The position numbers and the translations under genes are program-made. Below, in pieces: positions 16,931 through 24,616 of a DNA stretch of 42,579 nucleotides; position 1 is the first letter of the stretch; the number at the start of each line of letters is the position of its first letter. The stretch is from Candidatus Falkowbacteria bacterium CG10_big_fil_rev_8_21_14_0_10_37_14. GTDB taxonomy: Bacteria > Patescibacteriota > Patescibacteriia > Patescibacteriales > Patescibacteriaceae. The notes under the pieces are model-generated. The model saw nothing but the letters and a program-made list of their open reading frames with translations. It made no database searches and had not been told where the DNA came from. The stretch lies in assembly GCA_002778705.1 (NCBI GenBank), contig PFAM01000012.1, positions 1 to 42,579 on the forward strand, in the 5' to 3' direction.

Positions 16931-17296
16931 ATGAATTTTTTTAAGGAACAACAAATTAGAATTTTACTGTATTCAATTTTAATAATAATTTTGACTATTG
17001 GTAGTTTTTTTGTTTATTTGTTATGGAAAGATGCTAAGGAGTTTAATATTGTTGATTCTACTGTGGCCACGGCTAAAAGTAATCGCCCTTATGATGGTTT
17101 AAAAATTGACACTACAGTTTTAGATAGTATTAAATTTAAAGAATTAACTCCGATACAAGTATCTAATGTGCCAGCGGCAACCAGCACGATTGGCACTACT
17201 ACGCCAGCAACTGGTTCTACTAGTAGTGCGGCTTTAACTCAAGAGCAGTTACGTCAAATCCCTCGTCGTAACGGTAATCCGTTTTCACCTTTTTAA
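16931..17296 (+). CDS. Small membrane protein in the pil operon (PilP-like candidate)
   Basis: A 121-residue protein with an N-terminal transmembrane helix (about residues 9-29), a Thr/Ala/Ser-rich stretch (about 75-100) and the ending RRNGNPFSPF. PilP and GspC-type proteins carry a conserved R-x-PF-x-P motif in the segment that contacts PilN/PilO; together with the position after pilO this makes a minimal PilP-like role plausible. No beta domain is present, which fits a cell without a secretin. Four bases separate it from the pilO-like gene. Confidence 0.5.
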   Translation: MNFFKEQQIRILLYSILIIILTIGSFFVYLLWKDAKEFNIVDSTVATAKSNRPYDGLKIDTTVLDSIKFKELTPIQVSNVPAATSTIGTTTPATGSTSSAALTQEQLRQIPRRNGNPFSPF

Positions 17297-17338
17297 GTTC
17301 AGTTGATAGGGGTAGTAATTTAATATAAAATAAAAAAC

Positions 17339-19261
17339 ATGGAACGAGATAATCAAAATTCAATAGCTAACTCAAATAGCTTAGAGTCTGTAAATGAATT
17401 GCCTACGCAAGGCTTATCTGTTACTCCAGATACTTCGGGCTCAATGACAGAACAGGCTCCTGTGCAAGTTGAACAAGTAAAAACAGCTAGTTCGACGCAC
17501 ACGGGGAATATTAGTAAGAAGCAAGAGAGATTCTTAGCTTTTTTGCTGTCTAAAAACTTATTAACTACAGAACAGTGGCAAACTTTAACTACTGAAATAA
17601 GTGGTCCAGAGGCTAAGGACTTAGAATTACTTTTAGTCAAAGGGGAGTATATAAAAGGTGAAAATTTAACTAAGGCTAAGGCGGAATTTTTAAATCTGCC
17701 ATATGTTAATTTGGGAGAAATTGAAATTAAAGAAGATATTTTAAATAATATTTCTTCAGAGGTGGCTGAAAATTATAAGGTGATTTGTTTTGATAAGCAG
17801 GCTAAACGGCTATCGATTGGTTTGGTTGATCCAGAAAATTATCATGCGATTGAGGCTATAGATTTTTTGGCGATTAAAAATTCTTTGCAGGTTGAATACT
17901 ATTTAATTTCTTCAGCTAGCTTTGCGAATGCTTTTCGTCAGTACCAAAAATTTAATAAGGAGGTGGCTGGTGCCTTGAAACAAAAAGAAGAAGAAGAGCG
18001 TTTAGAAATTAACGAAGGAGAAAGTGACGACTCTTCTTTTGAAGATATTGTTAGAAACGCTCCAGTAGCTAAAATTGTTAACGAAATTATTAAACACGCA
18101 GTAGATTCAGGAGCTAGTGATGTACATATTGAACCAATGGAAAAAGATACTAGAGTGCGTTATCGGGTTGATGGTATTTTACAAGCAACCTTAACTTTAC
18201 CAAAAAATATTCATGATTCGGTAATTGCCCGTATTAAGGTGATGTCTAAATTAAAACTAGATGAAACTCGTGTGCCACAGGGTGGACGTATTCGTTTGTT
18301 AGTTGATGGTAAAGATATTGATTTTCGTGTTTCGGTAATGCCTTTAATGGGTGAAGAGAAAGTTGTAATGCGTGTTTTGGATACCACTAAAGGGGTTTTA
18401 ACTTTAGATCAACTGGGTTTTACTGGTTCTGGTAGAGAGGTTATTGAAACTAATATTAAAAAAACGGTTGGTATTTTATTAATTACTGGTCCGACTGGTT
18501 CTGGTAAATCTACAACCTTGTATTCTATTCTTAATAGCTTAAACGCTGATGGTGTAAATATTGTGACACTGGAAGATCCGGTGGAATACTTTGTACATGG
18601 AGTAAATCAATCACAAATTCGTCCAGAAATTGGTTTTACTTTTGCTTCTGGTTTAAGATCTTTGCTTAGACAAGATCCTGATGTGATGATGGTTGGAGAA
18701 ATTCGTGATGCAGAAACAGCTGAATTAGCTATTCATGCAGCTTTGACAGGTCATTTGGTGTTGTCTACTTTGCATACTAATGACGCTATTGGTGCGGTGC
18801 CGAGGCTTTTAGACATGGGCATTGAACCATTTTTGTTGGGTTCTGTGTTAAATGTGGTAGTAGCGCAACGCTTAGCTCGTCGTCTCTGCCCTTATTGTCG
18901 TAAAGCCATGAATCAAAATGATAAAATTGTAACAGATCTTGCTGCTCAGATAGCGGCAATAAAAATTGAAATTGTTAAAAAAAGTTGGCCGGAGTATGAT
19001 CCAGCTAAGCCATTAAATATTTATGAACCAGTGGGTTGTTTGCGTTGTGGCCATAGTGGTTACAAATCACGGGTTTGTATTAATGAGGTTTTAGATATCG
19101 AAGATCATGTTAAAGAAGCTATTATTAATAAGCACGGAGTAATAACAGAAGAAGATGTTAAGGCTAATCAGCCATTTTTAAATGTAAATGAGGATGGCTT
19201 AATTAAAGTGTGTCAAGGTATTACAAGTTTACAAGAAATTATGAGAGTTATGAACGAGTAA
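17339..19261 (+). CDS. pilB: Type IV pilus extension ATPase PilB
   Basis: A 640-residue GspE/PilB-family hexameric ATPase that drives pilin polymerisation. In order: a disordered N-terminus (about 1-58), an N-terminal MshEN-like domain (about 60-205), then the motor with Walker A GPTGSGKST (384-392), the Asp box LEDPVEY, Walker B LLRQDPDVMMVGEIRD, and the His box LTGHLVLSTLHTN. Near the C-terminus two CxxC pairs (CPYC and CLRC) bind zinc, as in true PilB/GspE and unlike retraction ATPases. It follows the PilP-like gene by 42 bases. No pilT retraction gene is present in the window. Confidence 0.95.
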   Translation: MERDNQNSIANSNSLESVNELPTQGLSVTPDTSGSMTEQAPVQVEQVKTASSTHTGNISKKQERFLAFLLSKNLLTTEQWQTLTTEISGPEAKDLELLLVKGEYIKGENLTKAKAEFLNLPYVNLGEIEIKEDILNNISSEVAENYKVICFDKQAKRLSIGLVDPENYHAIEAIDFLAIKNSLQVEYYLISSASFANAFRQYQKFNKEVAGALKQKEEEERLEINEGESDDSSFEDIVRNAPVAKIVNEIIKHAVDSGASDVHIEPMEKDTRVRYRVDGILQATLTLPKNIHDSVIARIKVMSKLKLDETRVPQGGRIRLLVDGKDIDFRVSVMPLMGEEKVVMRVLDTTKGVLTLDQLGFTGSGREVIETNIKKTVGILLITGPTGSGKSTTLYSILNSLNADGVNIVTLEDPVEYFVHGVNQSQIRPEIGFTFASGLRSLLRQDPDVMMVGEIRDAETAELAIHAALTGHLVLSTLHTNDAIGAVPRLLDMGIEPFLLGSVLNVVVAQRLARRLCPYCRKAMNQNDKIVTDLAAQIAAIKIEIVKKSWPEYDPAKPLNIYEPVGCLRCGHSGYKSRVCINEVLDIEDHVKEAIINKHGVITEEDVKANQPFLNVNEDGLIKVCQGITSLQEIMRVMNE

Positions 19262-19270
19262 GATACATAC

Positions 19271-19410
19271 AATGTCAAATATCCAATTCCCAATTTCCAA
19301 AAAATAACAAAAGCTTAAATGTTAAAAAATAAAACCAAAGAGACATTTTGATATTTGAAATTTAGATTTGATTTGACATTGGATATTGGAAATTTGAAAT
19401 TATTATACTA
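19271..19410. repeat. Intergenic repeat family R1, copy c (full-length inverted repeat)
   Basis: Begins ATGTCAAATATCCAATTCCC and ends with TTGACATTGGATATTGGAAA followed by TTTGAAATT. The ends are inverted complements (left ATGTCAAATATCCAAT, right ATTTGACATTGGATATTG), so the element could fold into a long imperfect hairpin. It separates pilB from pilC, which are otherwise in one operon, and fills the whole gap. Confidence 0.7.
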
Positions 19411-19412
19411 TT

Positions 19413-20624
19413 ATGCCATTTTTTAGCTATAAAGTAATCAACAAAAATTTTGAGAAAGAGGCTGGATCTATGGAGGCTGCCAATGAGAAACAAGTGGAAG
19501 CTATTTTGTTGTCCAAAGGCTTGCAAATAGTTAGTATCAGTAAAACTATTTCTTTAGATTCTTTAGCCTATGCTTTGCGTGGAGTGATGAATTCTATTAA
19601 ACCAAAAGATTTAGTGGTTTTCTTTCGTCAGTTTGCTGTATTGATTTCTGCTAGTATTAATTTGAGTGAGGCTCTTAGAATTTTAGCTGATCAAACAACT
19701 AAACCTTTATTTAAAGCTATTTTAGTAGAAGTTTCTAATGATGTAGACACTGGCGTGCGGTTGTCTGATGCTTTTGGTAGGCACAAAGAAATTTTTTCTG
19801 ATTTTCATACCAGTGTGGTGCGCTCCGGTGAAACATCAGGTAAACTGGACGAGTCTTTAATTTATTTAGCTGATGAAGAAGAAAAATCTTTTGAGATGAT
19901 GCGTAAAGTTCGTGGTGCTATGATTTATCCGGCGGTGGTGGTAACAGCCATGACGATTGTTGGTATTTTGATGATGATTTTTGTGGTACCAAAATTAGTG
20001 TCTATCTTTGATGAGGTTGGTGGAGAGTTACCACTAGCCACTAAAGTATTAATAGCCACTTCTGATTTTTTGGTTAACTACTGGTATGTAGTATTTGGAA
20101 TAATGATTGTGGCTGTAATCTTTATCCGTTTCTATTTACACCAACCGCTCGGGAAAAAACAATTTGATAATATGGTATTGTACGTGCCGGTGTTTGGTAA
20201 AATTGTACGGTTAGCCTCTATTGTGCGTTTTTGTCGTTCGATGAGTACTTTAATTATTGGCGGAGTGACAATTTCCAATAGCTTAAAAATTTCTAGAGGT
20301 ATTGTAGGCAACGAGGTGTATAAAGATTTAATTAATAAAACTTTAATTGAGGTAGAGGAGGGTAATTCTATTTCCAGTGTTTTTTTACACGCCAAGGAAG
20401 TTCCGATGATGGTGCCGAGAATGATGATGGTTGGTGAACGCACTGGTAAGTTAGATTTTGTGTTACAGAAAATAGCAGAATTTTATGCTAAAGAACTTAA
20501 TGCTATTTTAGATAATTTAATGGTACTTTTGGAGCCGGTAATCATGATTGTAATGGGTGTAGCTGTTGGTTTGATGGCCGCGGCAATTATTATGCCGATG
20601 TATAACTTGACCAGTCAGTTTTAA
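19413..20624 (+). CDS. pilC: Type IV pilus inner-membrane platform protein PilC
   Basis: A 403-residue GspF/PilC protein with two T2SSF domains. Each begins with the family pattern: FFRQFAVLISASINLSEALRIL and then RFCRSMSTLIIGGVTISNSLKI. Transmembrane segments are near residues 170-193, 213-237 and 372-395. PilC is the rotor-like platform between PilB and the growing pilus. Repeat R1c lies immediately before its start (ATG two bases beyond), and R2 copy 3 begins right after its stop. The usual Gly-Glu-x-Ser/Thr-Gly motif is seen twice (SGETSGKLD and GERTGKLD). Confidence 0.95.
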   Translation: MPFFSYKVINKNFEKEAGSMEAANEKQVEAILLSKGLQIVSISKTISLDSLAYALRGVMNSIKPKDLVVFFRQFAVLISASINLSEALRILADQTTKPLFKAILVEVSNDVDTGVRLSDAFGRHKEIFSDFHTSVVRSGETSGKLDESLIYLADEEEKSFEMMRKVRGAMIYPAVVVTAMTIVGILMMIFVVPKLVSIFDEVGGELPLATKVLIATSDFLVNYWYVVFGIMIVAVIFIRFYLHQPLGKKQFDNMVLYVPVFGKIVRLASIVRFCRSMSTLIIGGVTISNSLKISRGIVGNEVYKDLINKTLIEVEEGNSISSVFLHAKEVPMMVPRMMMVGERTGKLDFVLQKIAEFYAKELNAILDNLMVLLEPVIMIVMGVAVGLMAAAIIMPMYNLTSQF

Positions 20625-20625
20625 A

Positions 20626-20661
20626 AGTTCGTAAAATTTATTAAGTTCATAAAGTTTATAA
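20626..20661. repeat. Repeat family R2, copy 3 (four units)
   Basis: AGTTCGTAA, AATTTATTA, AGTTCATAA, AGTTTATAA in strict 9-bp register, followed by AGTAAAAAG. It starts within two bases of the pilC stop codon, as copy 1 does at the dacA stop. Confidence 0.8.
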
Positions 20662-20731
20662 AGTAAAAAGAGGAAAGAGAAAATCGGTGGCGAGAGATGA
20701 TTTTTAATTTCAGAGAGTGTGGGAGGGGCGT

Positions 20732-20790
20732 GATTACTGTTTGCCAAGATTTCTAAACTCAGATACCTGCCTGCACAGGGATAAACATAA
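20732..20790. repeat. Repeat family R3, copy a
   Basis: GATTACTGTTTGCCAAGATT, then TCTAAACTCAGA, a small CCTGCCTGCACAGG dyad and GGGATAAACATAAAT. It aligns with the copy at 24540-24606 over the TTACTRYTTGSCRAGATYTC and TAAACRCAG parts. Confidence 0.55.
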
Positions 20791-20813
20791 ATGATGTGGA
20801 CTGATACAAATGA

Positions 20814-20842
20814 TTGCGGTGTTATAATAAAAATGCTATACT
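20814..20842 (+). promoter_or_regulatory. Distal pilin promoter P1
   Basis: TTGCGG (20814-20819), 17-base spacer, TATACT (20837-20842) with the extended TGC directly before it. Predicted start near 20849, giving a leader of about 175 bases. Confidence 0.6.
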
Positions 20843-20866
20843 GTGGATAAGTTTAGATAATATTAA

Positions 20867-20993
20867 AAGGGTTTTTTATGCCAGCGGATTTATTGACTTG
20901 TGGTGTTGGTTTTAAAATGGTATAATGTAAACAAGTTGAGAACATTTCAGAAACCAGATGTGAAAGTTTCGTTTAAAATATTAAAAAACCCTT
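20867..20993 (+). promoter_or_regulatory. Inverted repeat flanking promoter P2 (possible leader switch)
   Basis: AAGGGTTTTTTA (20867-20878) is the exact reverse complement of TAAAAAACCCTT (20982-20993). The right arm can instead pair with the Shine-Dalgarno region: CCCTTC (20989-20994) with GGAGGG (21005-21010), 10-base loop. Only a transcript from P1 carries the left arm. Confidence 0.4.
20898..20926 (+). promoter_or_regulatory. Proximal pilin promoter P2
   Basis: TTGTGG (20898-20903), 17-base spacer, perfect TATAAT (20921-20926) with extended -10 TGG. Predicted start near 20933, about 92 bases before the pilin ATG. Confidence 0.7.
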
Positions 20994-21024
20994 CAGATAA
21001 GTGAGGAGGGTAGGAAATAAAATT

Positions 21025-21504
21025 ATGTTAAAAACAAAACACCTGAAGGCAGGTGAGGGCGCAAACTCAGGATTTACTCTCATAGAACTCTTAGTCGTCA
21101 TTGTTATTATCGGAGTCTTAGCAACTTTAGCGACCGTGGCTTTAAGTTCGGCCAGAGAGAAAGCAAGAGACGCCAGAAGAGTTTCTGACATTAAACAAAT
21201 TATGACGGCTTTAGAGTTGTATTATAGTGATGCTAGTAGTTATCCAAATACCATTACTATAAACAGCCCAATTGCTTACTCGGGTGTTACTTACATGGCT
21301 AAGGTACCAGGTAATCCTTCGCCTCAATCTGATTGTACTGCGACAAATCCTGGGCCAATAGGTACTGCACTAAGTTATCTTTATCAAACATACACCCAAA
21401 CTAATCCGACATCTTATACTTTAACCTATTGTTTGAAGGGAGCAACTGGGCAGATTTTAGCTGGTGTGAATACGGCCTCTCAAAGTGGTATAACATTAAG
21501 GTAA
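21025..21504 (+). CDS. Type IV pilin 1 (prepilin)
   Basis: About 159 residues from ATG 21025. A GTG at 21001 lies inside the Shine-Dalgarno region (GAGGAGG, 21003-21009; AGGAA at 21012-21016) and is rejected. A 15-residue basic leader ends in NSG, then the class III signal FTLIELLVV with Glu at mature position +5; PilD is expected to cut after the Gly. The hydrophobic helix is followed by a charged helix (SAREKARDARRVSD) and a small head domain with two Cys (in SDC and TYCLKG). The head ends in VNTASQSGIT. It is paired with a second pilin 52 residues' worth of bases downstream; see the mosaic finding. Confidence 0.93.
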   Translation: MLKTKHLKAGEGANSGFTLIELLVVIVIIGVLATLATVALSSAREKARDARRVSDIKQIMTALELYYSDASSYPNTITINSPIAYSGVTYMAKVPGNPSPQSDCTATNPGPIGTALSYLYQTYTQTNPTSYTLTYCLKGATGQILAGVNTASQSGITLR

Positions 21505-21578
21505 CAATTAAAAAATAACAAAAAATCTCTTATTGAGAAAAATATAAAGAAAATTTATGAGACAAACATGCAAACGGG

Positions 21579-21588
21579 AAGGAGGTGA
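21579..21588 (+). promoter_or_regulatory. Near-perfect Shine-Dalgarno for pilin 2
   Basis: AAGGAGGTGA, complementary to the 3' end of 16S rRNA over ten bases, four bases before ATG 21593. Most other genes here have weak or no such site. It fixes the start at 21593 rather than the upstream ATG at 21557. A weak promoter-like pair TTGAGA/TATGAG with 17-base spacing lies at 21533-21561. Confidence 0.9.
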
Positions 21589-21592
21589 CAAT

Positions 21593-22030
21593 ATGAAAAA
21601 AAATAATAAAGGTTTTACTTTGATCGAATTGTTAGTGGTTATTGTGATCATCGGTGTCTTAGCGACGCTGGCTACTGTGGCGTTGTCATCGGCTAGAGAA
21701 AAAGCGAGAGACGCTAGACGTGTGTCTGATGTCAAGCAAATTATGACCGCGTTAGAATTGTATTATAGCGATGCTGGTAGTTATCCGACTACTATTGCAA
21801 CTAACAGCCCAATTGCTTACTCGGGTGTTACTTATATGGCTAAGGTACCAGGGAATCCTACTCCTACTACTGATTGCGCTACTTCAGCTAATGCTGTTGA
21901 TTATTATAGATACATTACAGGTAGTGGTTCTGCACCCGCAACTTATACTTTAACTTACTGTTTAAAGGGTTCAACCGGGCAGATTGCAGCTGGTGTGAAT
22001 ACGGCCTCTCAAAGTGGTATAACTCAATAG
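21593..22030 (+). CDS. Type IV pilin 2 (prepilin)
   Basis: A 145-residue prepilin from ATG 21593. The leader is short (MKKNNKG), followed by FTLIELLVV with Glu +5. The first 50 or so mature residues match pilin 1 at all but one position, and the middle (NSPIAYSGVTYMAKVPGN) and end (GVNTASQSGIT) are also shared; the variable part lies around residues 92-115, with Cys residues in TDC and TYCLKG. The outstanding ribosome-binding site suggests that this is the major pilin. A 14-bp terminator follows its stop, so the pilin transcript ends here. Confidence 0.94.
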   Translation: MKKNNKGFTLIELLVVIVIIGVLATLATVALSSAREKARDARRVSDVKQIMTALELYYSDAGSYPTTIATNSPIAYSGVTYMAKVPGNPTPTTDCATSANAVDYYRYITGSGSAPATYTLTYCLKGSTGQIAAGVNTASQSGITQ

Positions 22031-22055
22031 TTTTTATAGAAAATTGTTAGCTTTT

Positions 22056-22092
22056 AAATACGGACTGCCTCAGGCGGTTCGTATTTGCTTTT
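22056..22092 (+). terminator. Strong terminator after the pilin pair
   Basis: A 14-bp stem (22056-22069 with 22073-22086, two G-T pairs) closed by a 3-base loop TCA, followed by GCTTTT. The right half contains GGCGGTTCGTATTT. Confidence 0.85.
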
Positions 22093-22119
22093 GCATCGAC
22101 AATGTTTTAAGATAAAGAG

Positions 22120-24414
22120 ATGAATTTTGGTTTAAGAAATAAAATTAAAAATATTAACTGGGCCAATTTGGTGATTAGCTTAGTGATTTTTTTAGTCCCG
22201 CTTTATTTTGCTTTTTTCATGGAAAATTTTCAGCCCTTTGATATTGTTAAGCAGTTTATTTTTCGCTTAGGGGTTTTGGCTTTGGCCGGCATTTGGCTTT
22301 ACAGAATTATTAAGAAAAAACAGGTAGTGCCGATCGGGAAAATATTAGTAGTATGGCTGGCGGTTGTCGGTTATTTATTATTAAGCTTAACTTGGTCGTT
22401 ATTTCCTGGTTTAAGTTGGCTTGGGAATTATTTTAGGCAACAAGGTGTATTTAGTTTATTGTTTTATTGGTTGTTTGGCTTGCTAGTTTTTTGGAGCATA
22501 ACCGATATTAAACAAATAAATAAGTGGCTAGGCGTGGTGGTAATAACAGGAGCTTTCGCAGCTGGCTATGGGCTAATTCAACATGTTGGTTTAGACCCAA
22601 TGCCGTGGAACGGGGATACCTCTCGAATTTTTTCTACTTTTGGACAGGTTAATTTTTTTGCGCACTGGCTAGCAATGGCGATACCGTTAACAGTGTATTG
22701 GTTATTAATACCAATAAATAAGCCATGGCAGAGAATTGCCGGAGCCGTGGTTTTGGTAGCTGAATTATTAACTTTATTATATACAAATAGTCGTGGTGGC
22801 TGGATAGGTTGCGCTTTTTCGGCTTTAGTGGCTTCTGCTATTTATGTTTATTTTAATCGTCGTTATTTGTCTTATTATTTAGGTCTTTTGTTGTTTGGCT
22901 GTGTTTTTGTTATAGTGACCATTTGGCAGCTTCCACAGTTAAAACAGATTAACTATGGTTTTATGAATAGTTATGTCCATAGAGCCTTAAGTATTGTGGA
23001 GATAAAGTCGTTACCTAATATGGTGCGTTTTAATTATTGGAATAATGCCAAGGATGAATTTGTTAATACTGGTTGGAATCGCAGGTTGTTTGGCTATGGT
23101 AAGGATAGCCAAGAAATGGTTTACAGAAAATATTATCGACCAGAGTGGGCGATTTTTGAAGAGATTAATTCTTATCCAGATCGAGCGCACAATGTGGTAA
23201 TAGACACTTGGCTGGAGTTTGGTTTAATAGGCTTACTATTATTTGGCGGACTGCCACTTTATATTATTTGGTCGGCAATTAAAAGGACTAGAAAAGCAGA
23301 CTGGGAAATTAAATGGCTAGTGATAGCTCTCGGAGCAAGCGTGGCTGGATATTTTGGTGCGGGTTTTGTTGGTTTTCAAATGGTGGGGGTTTATGTTTAT
23401 TATTTTTTTGTCTTAGGGTTATTAACTTGGTTAGCTTGGTCAGAGGCGCCACGCCAGCAAGTATTTATCAATAGCCCTAAAAATTTCAGGGCGCTAATAT
23501 TAATAGGTGGGACCTTAATGATACTGCTTATCGCCTATGGATTTGTGTGGCGTTTTTATTTTGCGGATTATAAGCTAATGAAAGCGGAAAAGGGGCTGGC
23601 TAATAATAATTTACAGCAAGCCTTGGATGGGGCGGAAGATATGTTGGCTATTATGCCGGAACATGTTTATTTTAAAGAAAAATATTTGTTTTATTATGCC
23701 AATGCTTTGCCGATGATTGGCTCCGAGGAGGCCAGAAAGCAGGCTGAGCGTAATATTATAGATGAGGTGGCGTCTTTGAGCGAAAAAGACGTTAGAATGT
23801 TTTCTGTCGGTAATGGGGTGGCTAGGGCTTACTCAATGCTTGGGTATTATAATGATAAAAAGTATTACAACGATGCCGAAATGGCTTATGAAAATATTTT
23901 AACCAGCGCTAGTTACTTTACTTCGCCACGCTTAGACTATGGCCGGATGGAGATGTGGCGTAAGGATTATAATAAGGCTAGACAAGTTTTTCAGACTGGT
24001 ATAGATTTGCTACCACTTCAAGACCCGCGACTAGAGACCGGTCACAAAGCCTCGGTAATGAAGACAGCCTTTGAATTTGAAAATCTGATTTGTTCCGCCT
24101 ATGTTTATGAAAAGAAATACGCAGAAGCTTTGCCGCATTGTTTTAAAGCTGATGAGCATTTACCAGATCAATCGCAAAATTTGAAAGATATTGCTGATAT
24201 TTATTATCAATTAAAAAATATAGAAAAAACGATAGAGTATAATCGACGAGGATATATTCTGTATCCAGATGACCCCACTTGGGCTTTTTCACTAGCAACA
24301 CTTTACAAAGAAAAGGGGGACAAAAAAACAGCACTGAGATATGCAGAATGGGTAAAGAAATTGGACAGCACCTATAAAGACCTTGACAAACTGATGAAAG
24401 AATTGGGGAGGTAA
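22120..24414 (+). CDS. O-antigen ligase/polymerase family protein with C-terminal TPR domain
   Basis: A 764-residue protein. The first 500 residues hold about 12 transmembrane segments. Wzy_C signatures are visible: NSRGGWIG in the middle loop and RAHNVVIDTWLEFGLIGLLL near residues 350-370. These enzymes transfer or join lipid-linked glycans outside the membrane. From about residue 505 to the end a cytoplasm- or outside-facing helical domain has TPR spacing (for example AEMAYENILTSASYF, EALPHCFKADEHLPDQ, KTIEYNRRGYILYPDDP). Fusions of this kind occur in PglL/PilO-type pilin glycosyltransferases and in WaaL-like proteins. Its place directly after the pilins favours pilin or surface-protein glycosylation, but this is inference. 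Confidence 0.8.
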   Translation: MNFGLRNKIKNINWANLVISLVIFLVPLYFAFFMENFQPFDIVKQFIFRLGVLALAGIWLYRIIKKKQVVPIGKILVVWLAVVGYLLLSLTWSLFPGLSWLGNYFRQQGVFSLLFYWLFGLLVFWSITDIKQINKWLGVVVITGAFAAGYGLIQHVGLDPMPWNGDTSRIFSTFGQVNFFAHWLAMAIPLTVYWLLIPINKPWQRIAGAVVLVAELLTLLYTNSRGGWIGCAFSALVASAIYVYFNRRYLSYYLGLLLFGCVFVIVTIWQLPQLKQINYGFMNSYVHRALSIVEIKSLPNMVRFNYWNNAKDEFVNTGWNRRLFGYGKDSQEMVYRKYYRPEWAIFEEINSYPDRAHNVVIDTWLEFGLIGLLLFGGLPLYIIWSAIKRTRKADWEIKWLVIALGASVAGYFGAGFVGFQMVGVYVYYFFVLGLLTWLAWSEAPRQQVFINSPKNFRALILIGGTLMILLIAYGFVWRFYFADYKLMKAEKGLANNNLQQALDGAEDMLAIMPEHVYFKEKYLFYYANALPMIGSEEARKQAERNIIDEVASLSEKDVRMFSVGNGVARAYSMLGYYNDKKYYNDAEMAYENILTSASYFTSPRLDYGRMEMWRKDYNKARQVFQTGIDLLPLQDPRLETGHKASVMKTAFEFENLICSAYVYEKKYAEALPHCFKADEHLPDQSQNLKDIADIYYQLKNIEKTIEYNRRGYILYPDDPTWAFSLATLYKEKGDKKTALRYAEWVKKLDSTYKDLDKLMKELGR

Positions 24415-24421
24415 GTTTAGC

Positions 24422-24449
24422 TTGTTTTTTGCCTCAAGCTTGCTATACT
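24422..24449 (+). promoter_or_regulatory. Promoter for the ABC exporter genes
   Basis: TTGTTT (24422-24427), 16-base spacer, TATACT (24444-24449) with extended TGC. Predicted start near 24456, so the transcript would have a leader of about 160 bases that includes repeat R3b. Confidence 0.55.
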
Positions 24450-24539
24450 TGAAAGGTTGGGTGGTAGATATTAGTATAAATTTTTTAATTAGTAGTAAGA
24501 AAGTGAGGTTTTTTGCCTTTACTTCAGGATTGCAATCTT

Positions 24540-24606
24540 GTTACTACTTGGCGAGATCTCTAAACGCAGGCCCCAGTCTTCACTGGGGTAAATGTTCACG
24601 GAGATA
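24540..24606. repeat. Repeat family R3, copy b (with perfect hairpin)
   Basis: GTTACTACTTGGCGAGATCT, CTAAACGCAGG, the perfect hairpin CCCCAGT-CTTC-ACTGGGG (24571-24588), then TAAATGTTCACGGAGATAAA. The ends also pair (GATCTC with GGAGAT), giving a nested structure. It sits in the leader of the exporter operon. Confidence 0.65.
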
Positions 24607-24616
24607 AATACATAAC

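Larger units (their letters stand above)
20625..21024 (+). other. 400-base pilin upstream region: repeats, two promoters, leader
   Basis: From left to right: R2 copy 3 (20626-20661); a G-rich stretch without recognised features (20662-20731); R3 copy a (20732-20790); promoter P1 (20814-20842); the left arm of an inverted repeat (20867-20878); promoter P2 (20898-20926); the right arm (20982-20993); and the ribosome-binding site region (21003-21016). No gene is supported in it. Confidence 0.6.

Noticed and set aside
21001-21024. GTG start of pilin 1 at 21001
   Set aside because: It is formed by the GTGAGGAGG of the Shine-Dalgarno region; ATG 21025 has proper spacing and gives a normal prepilin leader.
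24422-24607. 61-codon ORF between the ligase and exporter genes
   Set aside because: It is composed of promoter and R3 repeat sequence, has a TTG start and no protein-like character.
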